Below, one piece after another: positions 26,998 to 34,952 of a DNA stretch of 64,000 bases (position 1 is the first letter of the stretch; the number at the start of each line of letters is the position of its first letter). Origin of the DNA: CALECP01 sp964389925 (GTDB lineage Bacteria; Chloroflexota; Anaerolineae; Promineifilales; Promineifilaceae). Under the pieces are notes generated by a model. The model did no database searches and was not told the origin of the DNA. It saw only the letters and a program-made list of their open reading frames with translations. Position numbers and translations under genes: made by a program. The stretch covers positions 18,143 through 82,142 of the forward strand of contig CAYMGE010000014.1 in the NCBI GenBank assembly GCA_964389925.1, written 5' to 3'.

Positions 26998-27645
26998 ATG
27001 ACGCAAAATCCAGTTCTCTATATCCGCGAAGGCGAACAAGCGGGTCAAAGTTTTACAATCGATAAAGATGAGTTTTTAATTGGGCGCGGCAGCACGTGTG
27101 ATTTAACCCTCCTTGAACGGCAGGTGTCGCGCCATCACGTCCAGATTTTACGCACAGAACAGAGTCGCTATGAAGTACGCGATCTTGGCAGCAAAAATGG
27201 GACACATGTAAATGGTTCACAGGTACAAGGCTCTGCGCCGCTCAATGACGGCGATGAGCTACAGGTTGCGCTTGCAGTCAAAATGGTCTTCATCGGCACC
27301 GATGCAACTGTTCCTCTTTCATTTGATCCACCTGAACCGGATAAACGCTTAGTATTGGAGGAGGCAAGACGCACCGTTGTCATCAATGGAACCGAGTTGT
27401 CACCACCACTTTCGCGGGCGCAGTTTGATCTGCTAAAAACATTATTTGACGCAGAAGGCAGCGTTGTAGATCGAGAAACTATTGTGGGGGCTGTTTGGCC
27501 GGGAACAGAAGGAATTGGCGTGAGTGAGCAGGCGATTGATGCGCTCGTGCGTCGTCTACGGGATCGACTCTCCGAAATTGACGACTTCAATTATATTGTG
27601 ACTGTGCGTGGGCATGGGTTCCGTTTGGATAATGAAGAGGGATAG
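26998..27645 (+). CDS. FHA domain protein with C-terminal winged-helix DNA-binding domain
   Basis: Predicted phosphothreonine-sensing transcription regulator of 215 residues. The FHA domain holds FLIGRGSTCDLTL, VSRHHVQI and DLGSKNGTHVNG. An OmpR-type winged helix follows (LSRAQFDLLKTLF, SEQAIDALVRRLRDRL, YIVTVRGHGFRL). I chose the ATG at 26998 because the FHA fold begins right after it; an in-frame ATG at 26917 would translate the mobile element. The ribosome binding site would have to come from the element (AAAGAG five bases upstream). The neighbouring kinase at 25542 is the obvious partner. The domain pair also occurs in other Chloroflexota and cyanobacteria. Confidence 0.9.
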   Translation: MTQNPVLYIREGEQAGQSFTIDKDEFLIGRGSTCDLTLLERQVSRHHVQILRTEQSRYEVRDLGSKNGTHVNGSQVQGSAPLNDGDELQVALAVKMVFIGTDATVPLSFDPPEPDKRLVLEEARRTVVINGTELSPPLSRAQFDLLKTLFDAEGSVVDRETIVGAVWPGTEGIGVSEQAIDALVRRLRDRLSEIDDFNYIVTVRGHGFRLDNEEG

Positions 27646-27736
27646 AGGAAGTTCGATGTGCTGTGCCTGCTCGCAATATCGTTAATGATTACAGATTTTC
27701 ACCTCCCGTTCGTGCAACCTATTCGATAGTTGTTTC

Positions 27737-27764
27737 GGGATTTGCTTGCGGGCGAACAAATCCC
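27737..27764. terminator. Convergent hairpin between FHA and cohesin-like genes
   Basis: GGGATTTG (27737-27744) pairs with CAAATCCC (27757-27764), flanked by GTTTC and AAAAC. It sits between two convergent genes and belongs to the CGGGAATT hairpin family also seen at 14211 and 28493. Confidence 0.5.
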
Positions 27765-27777
27765 AAAACACGTTCAC

Positions 27778-28467
27778 TCACAGAGGTTGCGGAAAATCAC
27801 GCCTGTCAGACACAATCTGCGGTTGCGTGGTTGGGGCAGGAAGCCCAATCGTTTTAGCTTTGGGTCGCTCACGCATCCAATACCAGCGTAAAAATGCGCC
27901 GAATGCAGCAAATACAAGCAACAACCCTGCACCAAGCCCAATCCAGAGCAAACTAAAGCCACCTACCTGCACCTCTGCGGCCTCAACGGCGTGCGGCACA
28001 TGTTCGATCTCTTTGGTTGCTAATGTGCTTTCCAGCACACTGAGTTCGACATCTCCGTTGGCAATCGCACGCATTGGTACGCTAAACAATATCCCCGAAC
28101 CTGCAACGGCAGGTGCGGGGTTGACCAACACAATCGCAAAATTTGCCTGACCCATTTCATTATCGCCTTCGTTGAGCAGCAAAAAGGTCGATTCAGATTG
28201 AGCGAAAAATGTGCCAGCGGTCAACTGCACACCGCTTTGACCGTCATCTGTGTCGATAATCTCGACAACATCTGGGTCAAATTGCAGGCGCACATCATAA
28301 CCATAGAGTGATGGGGCTGTGTCGAGCTGAACATCAACGGTGAATTCATCGCCGATGTCGAGTTGGGTTGTTGGAGTGTGGAGGGTAATGCGGGTTTCGG
28401 CTTCTTGTGCTTGGACTCGGCCGAATGCAATAAAGAGAAAGAGAAAGAGAAAAGCAAGCTGTTTCAT
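27778..28467 (-). CDS. Membrane-anchored cohesin-like domain protein
   Basis: A 229-residue surface protein. The start at 28467 has GGAAGGA upstream and a signal peptide (KQLAFLFLFLFIAFGRVQAQ). Residues about 25-165 form one cohesin-type beta domain (TTQLDIGDEFTVDVQL, YGYDVRLQFDPDVVEI, GSGILFSVPMRA). A TM helix follows (SLLWIGLGAGLLLVFAAF), then a basic cytoplasmic tail. Cohesin domains bind dockerins, and the protein encoded just upstream at 28538 ends in a dockerin-like repeat. The two genes are about 70 bases apart in the same direction. Pairing of the two products is inference. Confidence 0.8.
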   Translation of the reverse strand: MKQLAFLFLFLFIAFGRVQAQEAETRITLHTPTTQLDIGDEFTVDVQLDTAPSLYGYDVRLQFDPDVVEIIDTDDGQSGVQLTAGTFFAQSESTFLLLNEGDNEMGQANFAIVLVNPAPAVAGSGILFSVPMRAIANGDVELSVLESTLATKEIEHVPHAVEAAEVQVGGFSLLWIGLGAGLLLVFAAFGAFLRWYWMRERPKAKTIGLPAPTTQPQIVSDRRDFPQPL

Positions 28468-28492
28468 AATAAATCCTTCCAACTGATAAGAA

Positions 28493-28524
28493 GATGTTTC
28501 GGGAATTGCAATTCCCGAAACATC
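28493..28524 (-). terminator. Perfect hairpin between dockerin and cohesin-like genes
   Basis: Perfect 15-base arms GATGTTTCGGGAATT and AATTCCCGAAACATC separated by two bases. It lacks a long T-run, so it may be a processing or partial-termination hairpin rather than a full terminator. Confidence 0.55.
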
Positions 28525-28537
28525 TATCTATATGCGC

Positions 28538-29989
28538 CTAATCGCAATTACTAATGGTGTTGTAGTTACCACCGAGAGCTGTTAAGTCACCACCGTCAAT
28601 CTTGCCATTTGCGTTAAAGTCGCGACTCAGGTTAGTTGTCTGGTCACCAAAATCCCCCGAAATGGCAAGCGCATCGTCGAGGTCAACATCGCGGTCTGCA
28701 TCGGTATCACCCGCTTCTAGCTTGACGAGCGGTAACGTCACTGTTTCCCCTTCTGGCACCACGACATCGTTGTGACAGTAGTCAAGATGACCGATACGCT
28801 GACCCATTAAATCGTAGTTGCCAGAAGTTAGGTCATCAATTGTAAACCCACCACCGTCACTCGTGATCGTCGATGCCTGTGTCGCACCGTCCGCAATGGC
28901 CGCGACAGCGATGCCATCATGTGGTGAACGCAATTGGTGGACAAACGTCCCATTGACACCGCCCAGTGGAGCGAGAATGTTGATCGTCGTGTCGGCTGTG
29001 CCGCTGGCGATTGGCTGCCCTTCCTTATTAAAGAATTCCCATTCGCAGGTCACAGTTGTTTGACCACTCTGTTGTGGAGAAAAGGTGATGTCACCCACTT
29101 GACCACTGCCCTCAAGCGCGGCAGCGGGGTTCTTTTGTGAGGCGGCAAGCGTGATCTCACCATTAGCGGAATTGTTTACTGCAAGTTCGTCTGTCTCAAA
29201 GAACAGTGGCCACGTCACATCTTGGCGTATCAAGAAGGCGGTATCGTAGGTACAGTTGATCTCTGTGCCGTAGAGTGCAGCAGCATCATTGATCTGCAAA
29301 CCAAGTGTGAAGGGCAAGGGCATAAACACATCCACTACGTCTGGCGAGAGAGTCAAATTCATGTCACCATCGCTTACGGTGATCTCTTGGGTCACCGGCT
29401 CGCTGCTTTGTGCGCCATTAGAGACAGTCAGGCTGACGAAGTGGGTTCCCAAGGTTGTAAAGGTATGAGATGGATTTTGCACACTGCTCTGTGTGCCACC
29501 CAAATCCCATGCCCAACTAGTTGGATCTCCAGTAGATTCATCGGTGCAGGTGACGGTCAGCGGGGCGACACCAGAGGTCGGCGTGCAGGAGAAGGCAGCG
29601 GTTAGAACGCTACCACCAGCAGTCAAGTCGAGCTCAAGGGAAGCACCAGCACTCCAAGTTGCAGTCTGGTCAGCTACATAGTCACCAATCTTGAATACAA
29701 TCGTATCTCCGTCTGTGCCTCCGTCTTTTAGAGGTGTGTCGGGGTCATCGGCCGCAATTTGCAACTGAAAGTTGGCATCATAGCCGGCAACGTTCTGGAC
29801 TGTAAAATCATCGTAAACAACCCCATCAATTAGGGCTTGCACTAGTGTGCCATCAGGCGCACGCACCCCATCGAGCAAAGCAGTCCCAAGAATAGCGTGT
29901 GGTTGTTGTGGTATAGCGTAGGCGGTCGTGGTCATAAATGCAGTCACAGCAAAGATGAACAAAGTAAGTAAATTGGTTTTCTTAAACAT
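28538..29989 (-). CDS. Secreted PKD, cohesin-like and dockerin-like protein
   Basis: A 483-residue exported protein. After a signal peptide (LLTLFIFAVTAFMTTTAYA) come an N-terminal beta domain, a PKD domain (residues about 130-205, CTPTSGVAPLTVTCTDES, WAWDLGG), a cohesin-like domain (about 208-330, PDVVDVFMPLPFTLGLQI), a carboxypeptidase-regulatory-like fold, and a C-terminal dockerin pair with two calcium loops: DTDADRDVDLDDALA and DFNANGKIDGGDLTA. It carries both halves of a cohesin/dockerin interaction and lies next to a membrane-bound cohesin-like protein, so it could form chains on the cell surface. No catalytic domain is visible. Confidence 0.85.
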   Translation of the reverse strand: MFKKTNLLTLFIFAVTAFMTTTAYAIPQQPHAILGTALLDGVRAPDGTLVQALIDGVVYDDFTVQNVAGYDANFQLQIAADDPDTPLKDGGTDGDTIVFKIGDYVADQTATWSAGASLELDLTAGGSVLTAAFSCTPTSGVAPLTVTCTDESTGDPTSWAWDLGGTQSSVQNPSHTFTTLGTHFVSLTVSNGAQSSEPVTQEITVSDGDMNLTLSPDVVDVFMPLPFTLGLQINDAAALYGTEINCTYDTAFLIRQDVTWPLFFETDELAVNNSANGEITLAASQKNPAAALEGSGQVGDITFSPQQSGQTTVTCEWEFFNKEGQPIASGTADTTINILAPLGGVNGTFVHQLRSPHDGIAVAAIADGATQASTITSDGGGFTIDDLTSGNYDLMGQRIGHLDYCHNDVVVPEGETVTLPLVKLEAGDTDADRDVDLDDALAISGDFGDQTTNLSRDFNANGKIDGGDLTALGGNYNTISNCD

Positions 29990-30008
29990 ACTAAATTTCC
30001 TTAATTAA

Positions 30009-30030
30009 GCGGGAACAAGCCCGTTTTTTT
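30009..30030 (+). terminator. Terminator-like hairpin, rightward, in the leader of the dockerin gene
   Basis: CGGG (30010-30013), loop AACAAG, CCCG (30020-30023), then seven T. It points rightward although the nearby genes run leftward, so it may block antisense transcription or form a leader hairpin. Confidence 0.45.
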
Positions 30031-30049
30031 ATTGATGTGCGATTGTCCA

Positions 30050-30118
30050 AATGGAGCGAGGTAAACGACGTTAACTTGTATCAAAGGTTAAGTTTTGAGC
30101 CGTTTACCCAAGCCCATA
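30050..30118. repeat. Diverged copy of the GGTAAACG palindromic element
   Basis: Left arm GCGAGGTAAACG (30056-30067) and right arm CCGTTTACCCAAGCCC (30100-30115). Related to the better copies at 39592-39745 and 54332-54399. Confidence 0.5.
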
Positions 30119-30129
30119 CAGCCAATTTT

Positions 30130-32256
30130 CTAGTCAGAAACGTGAATCCAGTACCCCATACCGGATGTAAAGTCGGAAAAGTCATTGAAAGGGGAGTTCG
30201 ACTGATAAACGCGCCATGTATCTGTTTGTGCGTCAAATCGTTGAATCATTTGTAACGTGCCACTGAAGGCGTAAAGCGACAAACTATCTGCGATGGGTGC
30301 GCCGTCGATGGATGGATAGCTGACGAGATTCCAGCCGTCATTGAGCGCAATCGGGGTAGAAGTCGTTCCTCCTATCACAGTCAACGTAGCAGGCTCAGTC
30401 ATGTAAATCCAGAAGCCGATTTGCCCATCGAGTTCGTTAAGTTCGTTGAATGGTGAAGCTGGATTGTAGAGCAGCCATGTGCCGTTTTGATAGGTCGCTA
30501 CACGGTTGTATTTTCCAGCAATTTCACTCAGAACGGCGGCAATTGCTGTGTCATCTGGGGTCAAAGGTAGGGAAACAAGATTCCAACCAGCATAGAGTTC
30601 CAAACTGTATGAGCCTGCGGGGATGACGGGCAATTCGGTCAAACATGCTTCTGTTTTCACAGTTAACCCCTCTGCTTGTGTGCGTGTTTCCCAGTACAGT
30701 GGCATCACGTCTGCCCACGTCACATTTTCACCTGTAATGAAACGGTATGGATGAGGGTTATCAATACCTGTCTCTGTAACGGAATCATCCGTATAGAAAA
30801 TAGCGTGCCACGACAGGTTGCGTATGGTGTCGTTGTCAGGATCTGTTTCTCCAATCAAATCGGCATAAATACTGATGCCAAGTGTATTTGATTGGTCAAA
30901 TGCCCACATTGGTGTTTGTGATGTCACGAAAGAGGGGATACCGTTGGCAGTTGCCCTTTCGATGACAGCACCTGCCAAAAGCACACGCGCTTGCTCGGCG
31001 TGAATACCAACCTCTGATGACAAGCCAAACTCTACCCTCAATTGAGTCAAGAATGCGCCCACATCGCGCAATCCGTCCGATGGTTCCAGCGCAAAATCTT
31101 CGGTGCAGTAGGTCGTGTCGTAATAACTTGGGCTGTTTTGAGCGGCCGATTGTAACTTCGCTACTGTACCAACGGGATCAGCCGCGAATTCACTCATCAA
31201 CTCGACTGCGATCTCGTCAAAGAGTAACTTGATACCTGTCAGGGCTGCACTGTCAATGACTGCAAGTGTGCGTGGATAATCAACATCGGGGTTGCCATCA
31301 TTGAGATCCGCTAACGCGATCTCGTCTTCATAAGCCGTCATTAGGTCAGTCGCCATCGTCGCCGCATCATCATCTGGATTGAGCGCAGTAAGTGCTTTCG
31401 CTGGCATTGACGGCCCGAAATAGGCGTAATTGGCAGACCCAACGATCATGTCGGCGTATTGCGTGCCACCATCATTACTAATTTCATAAATCTCCTCTAA
31501 CGAAAGAGCAAAGCAATGCGTGAGATCAAGAACTTCTATCGGGTTCGCTCCATCACTTGTGCCAATCTCAAGCATCTGCCGAATTGCGTAGGGTGTGATG
31601 AGGGCTTTTTCTGGATGTACGTCGGTGAAGTTAGGGAACGCACCAACGATATGGGGCATTGGGAACAATGGAATATCTTGGCGTGATAGTTCTGCCATCT
31701 CCTCATTTCCAGTGAAGATACTACCTAAGTCAATTTCAGGGGCGAGAAATGTGCCATGACCGTAAAAGGAGAGTGATGTTTTTGTATTTGTATCAGCGTA
31801 GTTGTCCAATGTCCATTTGAGGAAACCGCCTAGATGCTCGCCATCTGTCATGTCATACTCGCTAGCTGGCGTTAACATTCCATTGACATCGGGCAGCCCA
31901 TTGACTTGTGTTTCAACCCCATTGGAGATGATCGATATGTGTGTGTCATCTATTCCATCTAAGTCTACTAACACAACACTTGTCTTATTTGGTTCATCCT
32001 CCGAGGCAGCTATAAGCTCTTGAATCGTGGCTGGATGGTACTGTGTCAAGTCGCTAGGAACATCAGGCTCTTCTCGCAAATTATCTCCAGCGTATATCAG
32101 TACTTGCAGGGTTTTCATCGGTAGATAGGGGTCTTGGGAGATTTCTGAGAGCGGCTGATAAGGTAAGCCAAGTGCTGGGAGTACCAGCAGACTACTTCCA
32201 AAGAGACCTGCCACGAATATCAAACCGAGAACACGGAATAAGTTATTATGCTTCAT
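30130..32256 (-). CDS. Secreted clostripain-like (C11 family) cysteine protease
   Basis: A 708-residue exported protease. It has a signal peptide (LIFVAGLFGSSLLVLPALG), then the C11 catalytic domain. The catalytic His lies in SFYGHGTFL and the catalytic Cys in LDLTHCFALSLEEIYEI. The last 150 residues are two copies of a small beta module opening GWNLVSLPL and GWNLVSYPS and each closing with an aromatic-rich GFWIYM / GYWIHV strand. C11 enzymes usually cut after Arg or Lys and self-process. It follows the Wzz-like gene by 23 bases in a leftward surface-polysaccharide run. Substrate unknown. Confidence 0.88.
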   Translation of the reverse strand: MKHNNLFRVLGLIFVAGLFGSSLLVLPALGLPYQPLSEISQDPYLPMKTLQVLIYAGDNLREEPDVPSDLTQYHPATIQELIAASEDEPNKTSVVLVDLDGIDDTHISIISNGVETQVNGLPDVNGMLTPASEYDMTDGEHLGGFLKWTLDNYADTNTKTSLSFYGHGTFLAPEIDLGSIFTGNEEMAELSRQDIPLFPMPHIVGAFPNFTDVHPEKALITPYAIRQMLEIGTSDGANPIEVLDLTHCFALSLEEIYEISNDGGTQYADMIVGSANYAYFGPSMPAKALTALNPDDDAATMATDLMTAYEDEIALADLNDGNPDVDYPRTLAVIDSAALTGIKLLFDEIAVELMSEFAADPVGTVAKLQSAAQNSPSYYDTTYCTEDFALEPSDGLRDVGAFLTQLRVEFGLSSEVGIHAEQARVLLAGAVIERATANGIPSFVTSQTPMWAFDQSNTLGISIYADLIGETDPDNDTIRNLSWHAIFYTDDSVTETGIDNPHPYRFITGENVTWADVMPLYWETRTQAEGLTVKTEACLTELPVIPAGSYSLELYAGWNLVSLPLTPDDTAIAAVLSEIAGKYNRVATYQNGTWLLYNPASPFNELNELDGQIGFWIYMTEPATLTVIGGTTSTPIALNDGWNLVSYPSIDGAPIADSLSLYAFSGTLQMIQRFDAQTDTWRVYQSNSPFNDFSDFTSGMGYWIHVSD

Positions 32257-32279
32257 TTCTAAAACCTTTTAATTTTGGA

Positions 32280-33473
32280 TCAATCGGCCGCAACAAACTG
32301 ATTGCCTTCCACCAATGCGCGACTGTGAACCCTTTGTGTCGTAATAAAGGATTCTTCTTCAAGCCACCATGCACGTAAAAAGATGTAACTAACTGATGCA
32401 AATAGAGAAAGCATCATCGCAAGCAGTATCGTTACAAACGGTCTGCCAACTTTGACTGACTCAGAGGCATAGCTGTATATCTGCATGTTCTGTGATAGTA
32501 GATGGGATTCGTTGACCGCTCCGCTCAACATCCTAACTCGCTCATTTGCCTGCTCGACCTCACGCAACAAGCCTTGCTGTTCTGCGAGCGCGTTTTGATA
32601 GTTATGCGTAAGCGTCTCAATTTCACTCTCTAATGCGACCAGTTGTTGTGTGATAGCTTGCAACTTGCTCTCTAGTGCTGTTTTCACAGAGGTGACTTGT
32701 GCGAGTTGTTCGGCCGATGACAACTCCGCATAATTCATCATTTGAGCATTCCCACCTGACATATCTGGTGGAACACCCACTAAGATCAATTGAAGTGAGG
32801 AAAGTGTCGTTTGCAGAATGGTTCCATCGATCATTTGCCCATCGACTAACTGTTGGTGTAATTCCGTCACGCCCAAAAGCGCGTTTTCAATGCTGGTTTG
32901 CTCATCCAAAAATGCACGCCATCGCTGCTGGGCAGCAACTTTCTGAGACTCTAAGCGTGCTGACTCTTGGCCTGAATTGGAACTGACTTGTGCTTGTTCG
33001 GCCGATGCCAAAGCGGTCTCTGCCTCTGTCAAGTTGTTATGTAAGGATGACGTTTGATTGTTATAGGCCGTAAACGCCTCCGCCCATAAATTCGCAATGA
33101 TCACAGCACGTTGGCGATCAGAATCTTCTACCTGCAACTGTAAACTGGATGCCAGTTTTTTGACTGTCAACTGTTCTTTTAGTTCACGTGTTGTTACAAA
33201 CACGTCTTTATCCTGCGCTGCGACGACTAACTGGCTAAGAATGCTGTCACTGATAGCCATCTCAATAAAATCGGGTAACGCTATCTGCGATCCTTCAGAC
33301 AAAGTAACTAGCGTGCTGGCTTCATACTTCTCCTGTTGCAATGCACTCACGCTAAGCGCGACCAACATTGCGGTAATGACACTCAATGCTATCCAATGCC
33401 AGTGTGCAAACAGCGTCAGCACAGCAGCGCGTACATCAATGACAGTTTCATCAAATTCGTTATCGTATATCAT
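32280..33473 (-). CDS. Wzz-like polysaccharide chain-length / co-polymerase protein
   Basis: A 397-residue inner-membrane protein: an N-terminal TM segment (HWIALSVITAMLVALSVSA) followed by EKYEASTLVTLS, a long helical region (residues about 125-335, many Gln, Glu and Leu heptads) and a second TM near the C-terminus (PFVTILLAMMLSLFASVSY). This is the layout of Wzz and the adaptor half of BY-kinases, which set polymer length and help export. No kinase domain is attached. AGGAG lies upstream of the ATG at 33473. It sits 11 bases after the DUF2723 gene. Confidence 0.85.
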   Translation of the reverse strand: MIYDNEFDETVIDVRAAVLTLFAHWHWIALSVITAMLVALSVSALQQEKYEASTLVTLSEGSQIALPDFIEMAISDSILSQLVVAAQDKDVFVTTRELKEQLTVKKLASSLQLQVEDSDRQRAVIIANLWAEAFTAYNNQTSSLHNNLTEAETALASAEQAQVSSNSGQESARLESQKVAAQQRWRAFLDEQTSIENALLGVTELHQQLVDGQMIDGTILQTTLSSLQLILVGVPPDMSGGNAQMMNYAELSSAEQLAQVTSVKTALESKLQAITQQLVALESEIETLTHNYQNALAEQQGLLREVEQANERVRMLSGAVNESHLLSQNMQIYSYASESVKVGRPFVTILLAMMLSLFASVSYIFLRAWWLEEESFITTQRVHSRALVEGNQFVAAD

Positions 33474-33483
33474 CGTGTTACTC

Positions 33484-34950
33484 CTAAAAATCTTGTGGTG
33501 TTATTTGAAATCCATGCTTTATTGGCACAAAACGGAAAGAACGTGCAAGAGATGGGTCTTTGAAACTTGTGTAAACTGTTCTGTCTGCTTGAAAAGCAGT
33601 TGTGATTATTTGACGTTGTGCATTTGGCTGGGCGAGAAAGATATTGATGACCGATACATCAAGACGCATGTCTTCTGTGATTTGTAGATACTTCATCGCT
33701 GCGGCATCACTCCAAATGCCAAAATAGAGGCTGTTTGGCTCGGCCGATTCTAGTCGCTCACGCGCTTCTATCCGCGTTGTATAATGTGACTCAACATCGA
33801 CATAAGGGCGATTGATAACAAAGAAAGCGACTGGCAGTAACCAAAGCACACTCGCTGTTCGCTTTGGCATAAACTGAACAAATTGACTTAAGCCGATTCC
33901 TATAAATACCGCCCATATTAGGTAGAGTGGCAAAAACATCGTGTCTTTGTCTGGCGCACGATAGACAGTAAAGAAAAGCAAGTGCGGGGTAAACGTGAGC
34001 AGAAAGGCAACGGTCACAGAGGGATATTTGCGCCATAACGCAACGATTCCCCACAGTCCCAGCGGTAAACCAATACCAAGAAAGGTGGCATTCAGACGCA
34101 AAATGGTCGCTTTTGTTTCATCTATCAACTCCAAGAATGTGTAATTACCCATCCAAGAATGAAACGGGCCACCAGACAAATACCAGATTAAGTTGTTGAG
34201 ATCGGTGAGGTTTAATGGATGAAAAAGACCCATTTGATCGTAATCACCTGCATAATTCAACGCAGGATTTGCGAGTGAACGGATAGGCAAATAGAGAATA
34301 AACGCCGTCCCAAGCAGGAAAAGCAACAACGCCTTACCCGCAATTTGCCACGTCAATGGCTGTTTTGGACGAGCCAATTTCAAAAGCAAAAAGATACCAC
34401 CCCACCACAATATCGTGGCTGGATTATTGGCTGCGCTGAGTCCAAGCAAAAATGTCACGCTATACAAATAACGTTCATTTGCCGTTTTTTGCCAAAGCCA
34501 TGCCCCCCATAGTAGGAGTATCAAGAGGCAGACTTGAAAGGTGTAAACCTCTGTGATGACCGAGAGTGACCATGTGTAAAAACTCAACGCGAATAAACAG
34601 CCAGTGATACTGGCAATAACGCGAGGAACACTTAACTCTCGCAAAAGCAAAACCAATATAAATACAGAGGTGACCGTTGAAATTGCGGAGAGGAGATTGA
34701 CACGATAGGCGACATCTCCAAATGGCAGAAACGTAAAGGCATGTGCAACGAGCAAGTAGACGGCATAGCCCGGTGAATGAACAATGCCTAAACTGCTTGC
34801 ACCGGCCGCCAACTCAGCACTATCATGCGTAAAAAGTGTTGGGGCGAGTGAACTGAGGTAAATGATCAAGACAACAACGGCCGTCAAACTAGCAACTTGT
34901 CTGTTGGTAAGTGATTTCGATTTAACTTTTGGTAGCGATGGGATATACAT
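33484..34950 (-). CDS. DUF2723 family multi-pass membrane protein (GT-C-like)
   Basis: A 488-residue protein with about ten TM segments. The DUF2723 signature is clear at the N-terminus: SLAPTLFTHDSAELAAGA, LGIVHSPGYAVYLL and YRVNLLSAI. The family is related to GT-C glycosyltransferases (animal TMEM260 O-mannosyltransferases), with an acidic luminal loop following the first TM (HDSAE here). The start at 34950 has GGAG at a good distance and lies two bases after the stop of the O-antigen-ligase gene. An earlier in-frame start at 35001 would overlap that gene. It probably transfers a sugar on the outer face of the membrane. Confidence 0.88.
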   Translation of the reverse strand: MYIPSLPKVKSKSLTNRQVASLTAVVVLIIYLSSLAPTLFTHDSAELAAGASSLGIVHSPGYAVYLLVAHAFTFLPFGDVAYRVNLLSAISTVTSVFILVLLLRELSVPRVIASITGCLFALSFYTWSLSVITEVYTFQVCLLILLLWGAWLWQKTANERYLYSVTFLLGLSAANNPATILWWGGIFLLLKLARPKQPLTWQIAGKALLLFLLGTAFILYLPIRSLANPALNYAGDYDQMGLFHPLNLTDLNNLIWYLSGGPFHSWMGNYTFLELIDETKATILRLNATFLGIGLPLGLWGIVALWRKYPSVTVAFLLTFTPHLLFFTVYRAPDKDTMFLPLYLIWAVFIGIGLSQFVQFMPKRTASVLWLLPVAFFVINRPYVDVESHYTTRIEARERLESAEPNSLYFGIWSDAAAMKYLQITEDMRLDVSVINIFLAQPNAQRQIITTAFQADRTVYTSFKDPSLARSFRFVPIKHGFQITPQDF

Positions 34951-34952
34951 TG

